Positions 1 through 10,988 of a DNA stretch of 64,000 nucleotides are shown here, in pieces. The translations under genes were made by a program, and so were the position numbers. The notes below the pieces were generated by a model. That model had not been told where the DNA came from, ran no database searches, and was given only the letters and a program-made list of their open reading frames with translations. The DNA is from Cranoglanis bouderius (taxonomy: Eukaryota; Chordata; Actinopteri; Siluriformes; Cranoglanididae): NCBI GenBank assembly GCA_023630585.1, contig CM042539.1, positions 22,015,755 to 22,079,754 on the forward strand, read 5' to 3'. Every line of letters begins with the position of its first letter. Position 1 is the first letter of the stretch.

Positions 1-1593
1 GAAAAAGAAGCTGGCTGCTGCCGGGGAGGTGGAGTGACGAATATATCCCTGTTGGAGAGCCTCCTGAATGTATTCGGACATGGCTTTATGTTCTGCTTGG
101 GACAGGGGATATATATGTCCACGAGGCGGAGTCATACCCGGCAGGAGGTCTATGGAACAGTCATAAGAACGATGGGGTGGAAGACCGCTAGCCCTGAGTT
201 TACTAAATACCTCCTTAAGATCGTTATATTCGTGGGGTATACAGACGGTGGGTGCGTTTTCAGGGCTTTCAACGGATGTAGTTGCGACAGTGAGTGATAG
301 GGTGTTGAGGCATTGTTGGTGACAGAAGGGTGACCAGTTGAGTATTTGTTGGTTGGCCCAGGAAATGTGAGGGTTATGTTTTCTCAGCCACGGTAAGCCC
401 AAAACCACGGGGTATCGGGTAGATTTGATGACCCAGAAGGATAATTCTTCGTGGTGGAGAGCGCTGACACGAAGCCCCAGGGTGTGTGTGTGGCGGGTGA
501 TGTTTCCGATGGGCGTACCGTCGATGGCTTGGATCTTTAGCGGCTGAGGTAGGGGACGAGTGTCGAGGTCAAGCTGACACACTATTTCCTCGTCAATGAA
601 GTTGCCCGCTGCTCCGGAGTCGAGCATGGCTGTAACAAGAGTACAGGCACCTGAATGTTCAAGGTAGACGGGTAGAGTAAAAAAACATGAAGTAACATCA
701 GGAATCTGACTCACCGGGGTTGAACGGGTGCGTTGTCCGCCCCTCGTCGGAGGTATGCTTGTGGGGCGGACAGGGCAGGAATGAAGAGAGTGGTCAGCGC
801 GGCCACAGTAGAGACACAGATTCTCTCGGCGTCTCCTTTCTTTCTCTTCGGGGTCCAGTTTAGCATGGCCGATCTGCATGGGTTCGTCGCTAGCGGGGAG
901 TCGGGTTGATTCAGGGTGCTGAGATGAATGCCTACGGCTGTAGAGAAGTTGGTCGAGGCGAATGGCGAGATCAATTAACGAATCCAGGTTAAGAGGTTCA
1001 TCGCGGCAGGCCATCTCAGTGATTATGGCGGGATTAAGGCCCTGACGGAAGACCGCTTTTAACGCCACGTCATTCCAGCCGCTACCCGCAGCGATAGTCC
1101 GGAATTCTAACGCGTAATCCGCCACTCGAAGTGAGCCTTGTCTTAGTGTTAGGAGCCGTTCCCCGACTTCCTGGTGATCGGGGGCGTGGTCAAACACCCG
1201 CCGGAACATGGAGACAAAGGTGTCATAGGATGCAACCGTTTCTCCCCCTCGTTCCCTTACTGCCGCCGCCCACCTTAAAGCCTTGCCGGTTAATAAGGAA
1301 ATGAATCGCGCCACTTTCTCATGATCCCCCATTTCCCCACAACAGTCAAAGTATAAGGAGCATTGTAAGATGAAACCCTTACATAATCCAGTGTCACCGT
1401 TGTACTTATCGGGTACGGGCATAGGCAGTCGAGGTGTAGAAAAGGATGTGGGAGCGGCGCGCTGCGTTGCTGTAGCCGTGACTTGAGAGAGAAGTTGAAG
1501 ACTCTGATCTATTTCTCCCAAGCGTTGTTGTTGCGCGTTGATAATTTGACCGTGGGCTGCGATTGCGTGACGAATTTCCTCCGCTGCGTCCAT
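1..1593 (-). CDS. Gag-Pol polyprotein of a sushi-type Ty3/gypsy retrotransposon (partial)
   Basis: Reading the minus strand from the ATG at 1593-1591, one frame stays open for 531 codons and runs off the window, so it is the N-terminal part of a fused gag-pol. The gag part (about residues 1-300) has the sushi/PEG10-like core with the motifs LRQGSLRVADYALEFRTIAA and GLNPAII. A CCHC zinc knuckle follows (C260, C263, H268, C273), then a retroviral-type aspartic protease with DSGAAGNFID at residues 325-334, and the beginning of the reverse transcriptase (YPLS, then GYIRHSTSP) near residue 490 onward. Gag packages the RNA, protease cuts the polyprotein and RT copies the RNA. No stop or frameshift was seen, and gag and pol share one frame, unlike elements that need a -1 shift. 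The rest of RT, RNase H and integrase lie left of the window. Confidence 0.9.
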   Translation of the reverse strand, partial: MDAAEEIRHAIAAHGQIINAQQQRLGEIDQSLQLLSQVTATATQRAAPTSFSTPRLPMPVPDKYNGDTGLCKGFILQCSLYFDCCGEMGDHEKVARFISLLTGKALRWAAAVRERGGETVASYDTFVSMFRRVFDHAPDHQEVGERLLTLRQGSLRVADYALEFRTIAAGSGWNDVALKAVFRQGLNPAIITEMACRDEPLNLDSLIDLAIRLDQLLYSRRHSSQHPESTRLPASDEPMQIGHAKLDPEEKERRRRENLCLYCGRADHSLHSCPVRPTSIPPTRGGQRTRSTPVSQIPDVTSCFFTLPVYLEHSGACTLVTAMLDSGAAGNFIDEEIVCQLDLDTRPLPQPLKIQAIDGTPIGNITRHTHTLGLRVSALHHEELSFWVIKSTRYPVVLGLPWLRKHNPHISWANQQILNWSPFCHQQCLNTLSLTVATTSVESPENAPTVCIPHEYNDLKEVFSKLRASGLPPHRSYDCSIDLLPGMTPPRGHIYPLSQAEHKAMSEYIQEALQQGYIRHSTSPAAASFFF

Positions 1594-1610
1594 GTCGAGG
1601 CGAAGTATTC
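1594..1610 (-). promoter_or_regulatory. Putative self-priming primer-binding site
   Basis: Only 17 bases separate the LTR edge from the gag ATG. On the element strand this leader begins GAATACTTCGCC. It does not look like the usual tRNA primer site (TGG...). Ten of its bases are complementary to a sequence inside the LTR at 2070-2079, just downstream of a TATA-like box. This is the arrangement known for self-priming Tf1/sushi elements, where the 5' end of the RNA folds back to prime minus-strand synthesis. The role is inferred; the complementarity is seen. Confidence 0.6.
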
Positions 1611-2298
1611 TGTTACGATACCAGAAGCAGGCTGGACACAGTTGCGGTCAAAAACTTCGTCACTTTATTCAGCATACATAAGAAAAGGACACAGGGCAAA
1701 CAACAGGTTTTTAGAAGGCTTCGAGTCTTCACAGGATATTGAAGCAGAGCTTGTACACTCTCTCAAAAGTATTAGCGCTAGCAGTACAAAAAACACACAC
1801 TAAACCACGGAAGGAAAAAACGAACAAAAACAGCATCCAGCAATGAACCTTCACAACAAAAGAGTGGTAATAATAAAAGGTGTGCAAACTACTAGCGCTA
1901 ACAGAAAATCAAAACACTGGTGCAAGTAAACCTATCACAGAGATGTGTAATATAGGAAGAGGGCTAGAGAGGAAATCGGAATCCAGGGTACTTAGCTTAG
2001 TGTCAAATGCCGTGAGAATCAGTCCAGGTTGCAGTAGCTCAGTAAGGTTAGATTTGGGAAAAAACAAACAATACTTCGCGTTAGACCTGTAACAGAAAAG
2101 TCCTTAAATAACGTGTTAGTGAAATAGAAGACAGGTGCGCGGGATTAGAACGAGGGTGATTGTGACCGAGGTAGTGTGTGGGTGTTGTAGTCCCTGGCGG
2201 CCATGTTTGTAGGCCGCCGAGCTTGCTGGGAAGTGTAGTGTGGAGTGTGTGGAAAAGAGTTCTGGGAATTGAAGTCGCGCTTCTTGCGCGACCTAACA
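1611..2298 (-). repeat. 5' LTR of the sushi-type element
   Basis: The segment is bounded by the short inverted termini TGTTA and TAACA and lies directly upstream of the 17-base leader of the gag-pol frame. On the element strand it starts TGTTAGGTCGC and ends ATCGTAACA, about 688 bp. It should contain U3 (about 2298-2081), R and U5. The partner LTR is outside the window, so age cannot be judged from LTR divergence. The 5 bases beyond the edge (CTTAT, 2299-2303) would be the target duplication. Confidence 0.75.
2070..2111 (-). promoter_or_regulatory. LTR core promoter and transcript-start self-primer
   Basis: On the minus strand a TATA-like TATTTAAG lies at about 2111-2104. About 28 bases downstream is GCGAAGTATT (2079-2070), the complement of the leader next to the LTR. 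The spacing fits TATA-directed initiation at the first base of the self-primer, as known for Tf1-type elements. The start site itself is inferred. Confidence 0.5.
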
Positions 2299-2665
2299 CT
2301 TATATTTTCCCCATCTGATTAACAAGCAATTGGAAGTTAAATATTCACCCTGAGACACTGTGTTGGCAAAGTTACAAATAAATGTTAAAAATCTGTACTC
2401 AATTACTGGCTTATTTCTTTGCTTTTCCTTAATTGATACTGGGTAATAGTAAACCACTTTTTTTAGGACTACACAACTGGTGCATACTGTCATTAAAGTA
2501 AAAATGGGATGTACCAAATACTTAGAAATTTATGTAAATATTTCAAAGATTCTACTTTTCACTCAAGTTGATGTCAATAACGTCACGTGTAAGGAAAATT
2601 GCTGTATTAAATTAAAAAAGAATGCAAAATACAGCATTTTCACTAGTGCTTTCACTATTGACCCT
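2299..2665. other. AT-rich stretch with no recognised feature
   Basis: I see no exon, terminal repeat or RNA gene here. Short ORFs on both strands lack recognisable motifs. It may be host sequence at the insertion site of the LTR element, or the tail of the non-LTR remnant to its right. Confidence 0.4.
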
Positions 2666-2713
2666 ACTGTGAAAATGATGTTCGTCCGTCGTTGTCGACG
2701 ATGACCAAGGACA

Positions 2714-2860
2714 TCACATAGGTAGTGAAGAAGATAAGGTAGGGTGTGTCCGGCTGTGGCTGATAAGGCCGATTTGACCACGGAAGGCTCTGCCGCATGT
2801 CGGGCATATGTGGTCTGCTGTAGCTGAGGGCAAGAAGTTAGCTCTGGACCCTACTGTACA
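2714..2860 (-). pseudogene. C-terminal zinc-finger remnant of a non-LTR retrotransposon
   Basis: The minus strand encodes a C2H2 finger, CPTCGRAFRGQIGLISHSRTH, with spacing C-x2-C-x12-H-x3-H, followed by a short tail and a stop at 2714. The C-x2-CGRxFRxxIGLxSHxRTH pattern is familiar from the C-terminus of LINE-type ORF2 proteins in fish and other animals. Nothing of the reverse transcriptase remains upstream, so this is a 5'-truncated or decayed copy. A host zinc-finger gene is unlikely because there is only one finger and no flanking coding sequence. Confidence 0.5.
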
Positions 2861-2907
2861 TACATACAGTACATACATATTGTACATATACATACTGTAC
2901 ATACAAG
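2856..2907. repeat. Imperfect (GTACATAC)n simple repeat
   Basis: ACATAC and GTACAT units alternate for about 50 bases. The tract is partly self-complementary because GTAC and ATAT are palindromic. Confidence 0.75.
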
Positions 2908-3210
2908 TAATTCAGCCTTCCCAATGAACATGTGGGACCTGTTTGGCTATTTGCACAGTTAGCAGTCAAATAAAATCAAAACAGCAGTACTCTTCTGTAC
3001 TCATATTTATGGTCAATCTAGGAGTCATTACAATAGAATGCAAGCCTCTGCTTCTTCTCCCTACATGAAAGCAAGCTTCAAATTATCACACACATGGGTT
3101 CCTTTTTAACCAGACAATATTCTCTAATACAGACAAATTGCTTTTGTACGCATCAGAACTTCAAACACGCATGCTGTATTTGGAGTGAACCTGCGTATAA
3201 ACACACTGGT

Positions 3211-3243
<33 letters not shown>
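3211..3243. repeat. (CA)n microsatellite
   Basis: An uninterrupted run of about 16 CA units. Confidence 0.95.
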
Positions 3244-3245
<2 letters not shown>

Positions 3246-3521
3246 CAGTGCAAATGACAGAGCAAATCAAAGCCGCTGTCTGCTATGATGTGGCCGCATA
3301 AGCATCACAGTTTCATGCAAATGAGAGGAAATTCATCTTTTATTCCTTCTGCATACACTCTACACTCTTCGTTCAGGTTTGTTTTGCTTGGATATCCTTC
3401 TCCTGGATCTTTGTCTTGCACTTTTTCTGTAACAGACACACACATGCATAAATGTCAGCTTATGAATGTCACTCTATGCTGGTTTGCTGAAGCTATTCCT
3501 ATGACGTTGTGTGTGTGTAAA

Positions 3522-3532
3522 AAAGAGAGAGA

Positions 3533-3564
<32 letters not shown>

Positions 3565-3567
3565 AAG
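3522..3567. repeat. (GA)n microsatellite
   Basis: About 22 GA units interrupted once by a CA. It accounts for the Arg-Glu-rich ORF that covers it. Confidence 0.95.
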
Positions 3568-3891
3568 ATGTTCACGTTAATAAGATGACACAGGTTTACA
3601 CCTGGTGACAAGCCCCTGATAGATCTAATCACTGAAAAGATGAAGAATGGAAAGAGTAAAGGTAAAACATAAAACTTCCAGTCGGTCCAGGACCATATCT
3701 GTAATTTTGCACGACATGCAAATCAGGTTCAGTGTCTGGATATCTGACTACAGCCCCTCTTGGACGTAGATATGTGGTTCAATATTTGATCATCTGGCTA
3801 GGAGGGTTTTTTTTTTTTATGTCTGTGGACGTGCAAAACATGTGCAGGAAATCAACATATGAATTGTCAATTCAATTCAAAAGTTGTCATT

Positions 3892-4327
3892 GGCTATGTT
3901 TACATTCACATCAAATTCCATTTAAGGTCTATATTTGGCTTGCAGCCATATTCTGAATAAGATGTTTATATTCGTACAGGCATCATAATATTCCTGTATA
4001 CATGGTTGTTGTAAGTATGCCTGAGTTGCCATTCCTAAATAACTAGGTTACAGCTAAGCATCTGTTAGCACCCACAATTCCATGTGGACTGGGCATGCGC
4101 ATATATATCCTTTCAGTGGGTTTTCTGAATAAGATGTTTACATGCAACAAATTTCCGATTAAAACAGGCATATTCCAGGGGTGGGAATCAGAATTTGGGA
4201 AATCAGAATATTGTCTTAATCTGAATCTGGCAATCGGATTGTGGCGTTTACACGATTCAGTACTAATTAGAATATTGCCAAATTCCGATTAACATCTGAA
4301 TATTGATGTGCATGTAAATGTAGTCAG
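3892..4327. mobile_element. MITE-like element with imperfect terminal inverted repeats
   Basis: The left end GGCTATGTTTACATTCACAT and the right end, read as its reverse complement CTGACTACATTTACATGCAC, form imperfect terminal inverted repeats of about 22 bp bounding some 430 bp. The interior has further inverted pieces such as GAATAAGATGTTTACATG and the CCGATT motif near 4155 and 4285, and no transposase. No clear target duplication was found, so the superfamily is open. Confidence 0.5.
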
Positions 4328-4334
4328 GGTCAGT

Positions 4335-4857
4335 TGAAGTGAGTGGTTGACTGTCGTAGCTTATACCACAGTGCTGGTGAATTCTCAATTGTGATTGGCT
4401 GACGGATGTTCTGAGGTGTGCAATTATTTTTAAGTAGTTCCAGTCAGGTCTTGACCGCATTACAGTTCCATATCACATCGCCAAGTTAACTGAAATAACA
4501 GAAAAGTTAGCCTACTGTCCACCATAGCAGACAGATCTAACAACAAACCAAATGATAGAAAGGAGAAATTATTATAAAAAATAATGCACACCCGAAGTGG
4601 TAATGCAGCCACAAGGTGAAACGGAGGCTTGAGCCATTGATATGGAGTTATTAGAGAGAGAGAGCAAGAAAAAAGAAAGAGAGAGCGAGAGAGCATGTGT
4701 GATAAGCCGGTGAACAAGTATCAATATTTATTTATTTATTTGTTATATTTTCTGCAGTAATAAAAAGAAGAAAAATGCACAAGTAGGCATATCGATATTT
4801 ATTTATTTGTTTGTTTTATTTTTTTTTATTATCAGCATGAAACGAAAAAAGTGAACT

Positions 4858-4933
<76 letters not shown>

Positions 4934-5155
4934 AATAACTGCATATCAGTGTCTCAAGCCTCTGTTACTAGCTCTACAGTTATGTTTTGTAATTAGCAAC
5001 GGAGGCTTGAGATGGGATGCGTAATAAATTAGTTTCACACACAAGAGTGTTTTAAGAACAAAAACCTGACAAATGTCTTGAAATAAAACATCTGAACAAT
5101 GTCTTGAGGTGTGGTAACTGTGGTATAAGCGGAATAATTGACTCCGGTTGTCCTT
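4335..5155. repeat. Foldback-like inverted-repeat block
   Basis: Two inverted pairs are visible. Left 4621-4665 (ACGGAGGCTTGAG...GTTATTAGAGA) recurs inverted at about 4920-4970 with roughly 80% identity. The outer GCTTATACCACAGT near 4359 recurs inverted at about 5120-5133. A third, direct-to-the-left copy of GCAACGGAGGCTTGAG lies at 4998. The centre holds AT-rich TATTTATTTATT tracts and a long (CT)n. The structure suggests a foldback or MITE-derived element; no coding potential. Confidence 0.5.
4861..4927. repeat. (CT)n microsatellite
   Basis: About 33 uninterrupted CT units in the centre of the foldback-like block. The left arm carries the complementary (GA)n at 4654-4693, so the two could pair. 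Confidence 0.95.
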
Positions 5156-5262
5156 ACATAATGTTCATATTGCTGTTATTGTGTACTGTCCGAATATTTG
5201 GATAAATTGTTTGACAATTCTTTGGCAATTGTTCTTGAAATGCCAATAAATCTCCTTAGAAT

Positions 5263-5328
5263 TGAATTGAATTGAACTGAATTGCATTGAATTGAATTGA
5301 ACTGAACTGAACTGAACTGAATTGAAAA
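5263..5328. repeat. Pentanucleotide (AATTG/AACTG)n tandem repeat
   Basis: About 13 five-base units, AATTG on the left grading into AACTG on the right. Because five is not a multiple of three, the same repeat reads as alternating Ser/Phe/Gln/Asn in several minus-strand frames, which explains overlapping ORFs here. Confidence 0.9.
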
Positions 5329-5329
5329 C

Positions 5330-6273
5330 AATTCTATGCAATAACAGGTAACCATGCAACGCCATCCGAAATAATCCATAATGCATTAGTGAATCTAAGT
5401 ATAGTAAGTATATTTATACTTCTAGTGAAGTATAAATTTCATGGTCATACATTCTTTTCATAAATACCTTTATCACAAACATATTCAAATATAATGCGAT
5501 ATTATTTGAAGGCCACATCATCCAGCCATTGCAGATAGATCAGAATTTAATTCCATTTCAAGGTATTCATTCAAATGCTGTTTTGTTCTTGGATCCCCTT
5601 TTAATTTGTTTCATCTTTTTTTGAAAAAAGCCAAAACAAAATGGCCACTGCAGTTACTCTTGCTTTGTTGATTGTTCGCTGCTTTCCCATTTTATTCTAG
5701 AAAAAAAATCATCCTTGTTCATCCCATTTTCTCAAGGGAAGGTCATCATCTGCTGCCCAGCATCCCTTTCACTTTCTATCTCTCTTCTCTGTCTTCCCTA
5801 AGGCTATCACCATTTCTCTCTCTCCTCTACTTTTTAATTTCAACAAAAGCCAAGATATACATTTCTCAGTGGATATTGAAGTCCTCCATATTGAAGTGTC
5901 TTCTCCTTTATAATAATTCAAGTGTGGGTACGTGCATGTTTGTGTGTATATTTAAACCTAATAAATACCATTCAGCTCACAATTTATCTTCACTGTTAAA
6001 TAATGAAGGACATCTGGTCCATCTGTGACAGGAACAGATTAAATAAAAAAAGGAATTGGTTGGAAGAATCACACGTGTTATATCTCAGTGTGCTTTTTAA
6101 AGATATCCATAATAAGAAGCACTCTCTCTTATTCTCTCTCTATTTTTTCTCTATTTTGTTCTGTCAATTTAAAATAGCGCTGCCACTTCTGCTACTTTAC
6201 CTGATGTTGTCAAAATGTTCAATGCACTGACAGCTGCCCTTTGATAACACAACAGCCTTGAGTGTGCTATTGA

Positions 6274-6276
<3 letters not shown>
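5330..6276. other. AT-rich intergenic stretch
   Basis: No exon, repeat end or RNA gene recognised. A pyrimidine-rich patch lies at 5775-5835. ORFs of up to 118 codons have no recognisable motif and look like chance. Confidence 0.4.

Positions 6277-6335
<59 letters not shown>
6277..6335. repeat. (TC)n microsatellite
   Basis: About 29 TC units, uninterrupted. Confidence 0.95.
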
Positions 6336-6339
<4 letters not shown>

Positions 6340-6501
6340 CATTACTATCTCAGACCTTTTCTTCCTGGAGGTGGAACAATATGAAAAATTCACAGTATGA
6401 AAACCATATATATACAGTCACACACTCATATTTCTTGCTTTTTTATTTTGATTTGAAGCCTTTTCATACTTCTGTTGGTGATTTGTATTTATAGATATTT
6501 T

Positions 6502-7087
6502 AAAGAGACTATGGTCAGGTGATGAAATAATTTTTATAAACTGTAATAATATGACTATAAAAACATTTAAAGAGACTACACTCTTAAAAATAAAGGTTCT
6601 TCAATGGTTCTTTACAGCACCATAAGAACCATTTTTCATTGTATAGGATTCTTGAGTTTAGCTAAAAGGTTCTTTGGAGATTAAAGAAGTTCTTTATCTT
6701 TCATTATAGGTACTTCAGAGCAGTGTATCGGTTCTTCAAGGTATCATTCCTTTAACAGGTTAAAATGAACCCTATAAGGTTCTTTGTGGGACTGGAAAAG
6801 GTTCTACTGTGGGTTCTTTAAAGCACCAGTAAATAGATGGTTCTCTAAAGATCGAGAGTAAAAGGTTCTTTGTGTAACTTAAAAGGTTCTCCTATGGCAT
6901 CAGGCTGAAAAACCCTTTTTGGTTCTAACTGGAATCTTTATTTTTAAGAGTGTATGTTCAGGGGACAAAAAATATTTTATAAACTGTATTAATATGATTA
7001 TTTAAATACATTTTAAAGACACTATATTCAGGTGATAAATTTATTTTATAAACTGTAATATGACTGTAAAGACATTATAAAGAAACT
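6502..7087. repeat. Minisatellite of about 68-bp units, interrupted by a MITE
   Basis: The unit runs AAAGAGACTA, TCAGGTGAT, TTTATAAACTGTAAT, ATATGACT and ends ACATTT. One copy is 6502-6569. A second starts at 6569, is split by the MITE, and resumes at 6953. A third is about 7011-7077, and a fourth begins at 7078 and is cut by a Tc1 end. The repeated order of the same landmarks supports a true tandem array. Confidence 0.75.
6579..6952. mobile_element. MITE with 20-bp terminal inverted repeats and TA target site
   Basis: The left end is CACTCTTAAAAATAAAGGTT and the right end is its near-perfect inverted copy (ATCTTTATTTTTAAGAGTG). TA flanks both sides (6577-6578 and 6953-6954). The interior of about 374 bp repeats the motif GGTTCTTT many times and has no ORF. 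Removing it restores the 68-bp tandem unit, which proves that it was inserted. A TA duplication fits Tc1/mariner-type or PIF-type mobilisation. Confidence 0.85.
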
Positions 7088-7088
7088 A

Positions 7089-7218
7089 CAGTGCCCTCCA
7101 CTAATATTGGCACCCTTGGTAAATGTGAGCAAAGAAGGCTTTGAAAAAATTATCTATATTATTTAACCTTGTGATCTTTTGTTCAAGAAATACACAAAAA
7201 TGCACTATTTAACAAATA
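7089..7218 (+). mobile_element. Terminal fragment of a Tc1-like element
   Basis: It begins CAGTGCCCTCCACTAATATT directly after a TA, a well-known terminal repeat of a fish Tc1-like family, and continues for about 130 bp until another Tc1-like element begins at 7221. The other end was not found to the right of that insertion, so the copy is truncated. Confidence 0.7.
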
Positions 7219-7220
7219 TA

Positions 7221-9397
<2,177 letters not shown>

Positions 9398-9608
9398 TAC
9401 AGTGGGGGGAAAAAAGTATTTGATCCCCTTCTGATTTTGTACGTTTTCCCAATGACAAAGAAACTATCAGTCTATAATTTTAATGGTAGGTGTATTTTAA
9501 CAGTGAGAGACAGAATAACACCAAAAAAAATCTAGAAAAACGCATTTAAAAAAAGTTATAAATTGATTTGCATTTTAATGAGGGAAATAAGTATTTGACC
9601 CCTTCGAC

Positions 9609-10621
9609 TTAGTACTTGGTGGCAAAACCCTTGTTGGCAATCACAGAGGTCAGACGTTTCTTGTAGTTGGCCACCAGGTTTGCACACATCTCAGGGGGGA
9701 TTTTGTCCCACTCCTCTTTGCAGAACCTCTCCAAGTCATTAAGGTCTCGAGGCTGACATTTGGCAACTCAAACCTTCAGCTCCCTCCACAGATTTTCTAT
9801 GGGTTTAAGGTCTGGAGACTGGCTAGACCACTCCAGGACCTTAATGTGCTTCTTCTTGAGCCACTCCTTTGTTGCCTTGGCTGTGTGTTTTGGGTCATTG
9901 TCATTCTGGAATACCCATCCACGACCCATTTTCAGTGCCCTGGCTGAGGGAAAGAGGTTCTCACCTAAGATTTGACGGTACATGGCCCCATCCATTGTCC
10001 CTTTGATGCGGTGCAGTTGTCCTGTCCCCTTAGCAGAAAAACACCCCCAAAGCATAATGTTTCTACCTCCATGTTTCACGGTGGGGATGGTGTTCTTGGG
10101 GTCATAGGCAGCATTCCTCGTCCTCCAAAAATGGCAAGTTGAGTTGATGCCAAAGAGCTCGATTTTGGTCTCATCTGACCACAACACTTTCACCCAGTTC
10201 TCCTCTGAATCATTCAGGCAAACTTCAGACGGGCCTGTACCTGTGCTTTCTTGAGCAGGGGAACCTTGCGGGCACTGCAGGATTTCAGTCCTTCACGGCG
10301 TAGTGTGTTACCAATTGTTTTCTTGGTGACTATGGTCCCAGCTGCCTTGAGATCATTAACAAGATCCTCCTGTGTAGTTCTGGGCTGATTCCACACTGTT
10401 CTCATGATCATTGAAACTCCACGAAGTGAGATCTTGCATGGAGCCCCAGACCGAGGGAGACTGACAGTTATTTTGTGTTTCTTCCATTTGCGAATAATCG
10501 CACCAACTGTTGTCACCTTCTCACCAAGCTGCTTGGTGATGGTCTTGTAGCCCATTCCAGCCTTGTGTAGGTCTACAATCTTGTCCCTGACATCCTTGGA
10601 CAGCTCTTTGGTCTTGGCCAT
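9609..10621 (-). pseudogene. Broken Tc1 transposase, family B copy 1
   Basis: Read on the minus strand from the ATG at 10621. The first 135 codons hold the paired-type HTH DNA-binding region (MAKTKELSKDVRDKIVDLHK at the start) and stop just after LKFA at about 10214. The catalytic part continues at 10193-9768 with LWSDETKIELFG, FQNDNDPKHTAKAT and SPDLKPIENLW, ends at a TGA, and the last segment runs to TKY-stop at 9609. The first break is a small deletion shared by copy 2. The second looks like CGA-to-TGA decay. Confidence 0.88.
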
Positions 10622-10679
10622 GGTGGAGAGTTTGGAATCTGATTGATTGATTGCTTCTGTGGACAGGTCTTTTATACAG

Positions 10680-10741
10680 GTAACAAGCTGAGATTAGGAG
10701 CACTCCCTTTAAGAGAGTGCTCCTAATCTCAGCTCGTTATC
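10680..10741. repeat. Subterminal palindrome of Tc1 family B
   Basis: Arms GAGATTAGGAGCACTC and GAGTGCTCCTAATCTC flank a loop of about 9 bases, with further pairing outside (AACAAGCT / AGCTCGTT). It lies just outside the transposase start. The same hairpin is kept at 32278-32337 in copy 2. Confidence 0.85.
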
Positions 10742-10988
10742 TGTGTAAAAGACACCTGGGAGCCAGAAATCTTGCTGATTGATAGGGGATCAAATACTTA
10801 TTTCCCTCACTAAAATGCAAATCAATTTATAACTTTTTTGAAATTAGTTTTTCTGGATTTTTTTGTTGTTATTCTGTCCCTCACTGTTAAAATACCCCTA
10901 CCATTAAAATTATAGACTGATCAGTTCTTTGTCAGTGGGCAAACGTACAAAATCAGCAGGGGATCAAATACTTTTTTCCCCCATTGTA

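Larger units (their letters stand above)
9400..10986 (-). mobile_element. Tc1-like element, family B copy 1
   Basis: The ends are CAGTGGGGGGAAAAAAGTAT and, inverted, CAATGGGGGAAAAAAGTAT, each bounded by TA (9398-9399, 10987-10988). The subterminal motif TTTGATCCCC and the inner TAAATTGATTTGCATTTTA recur inverted at the other side. Length is 1587 bp. A second copy of the same family, with internal deletions, lies at 31367-32583. Confidence 0.93.

Noticed and set aside
711..974. An 87-codon minus-strand ORF
   Set aside because: It is in a different frame from the gag-pol frame on the same strand, which shows clear domains.
3891..5155. A single composite transposon covering both the MITE and the foldback block
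   Set aside because: The inverted ends of the two blocks differ and nothing pairs across both, so they were kept separate.
5672..6028. A 118-codon plus-strand ORF
   Set aside because: Low-complexity Ser/Leu/Phe composition from a pyrimidine-rich patch; no family resemblance.
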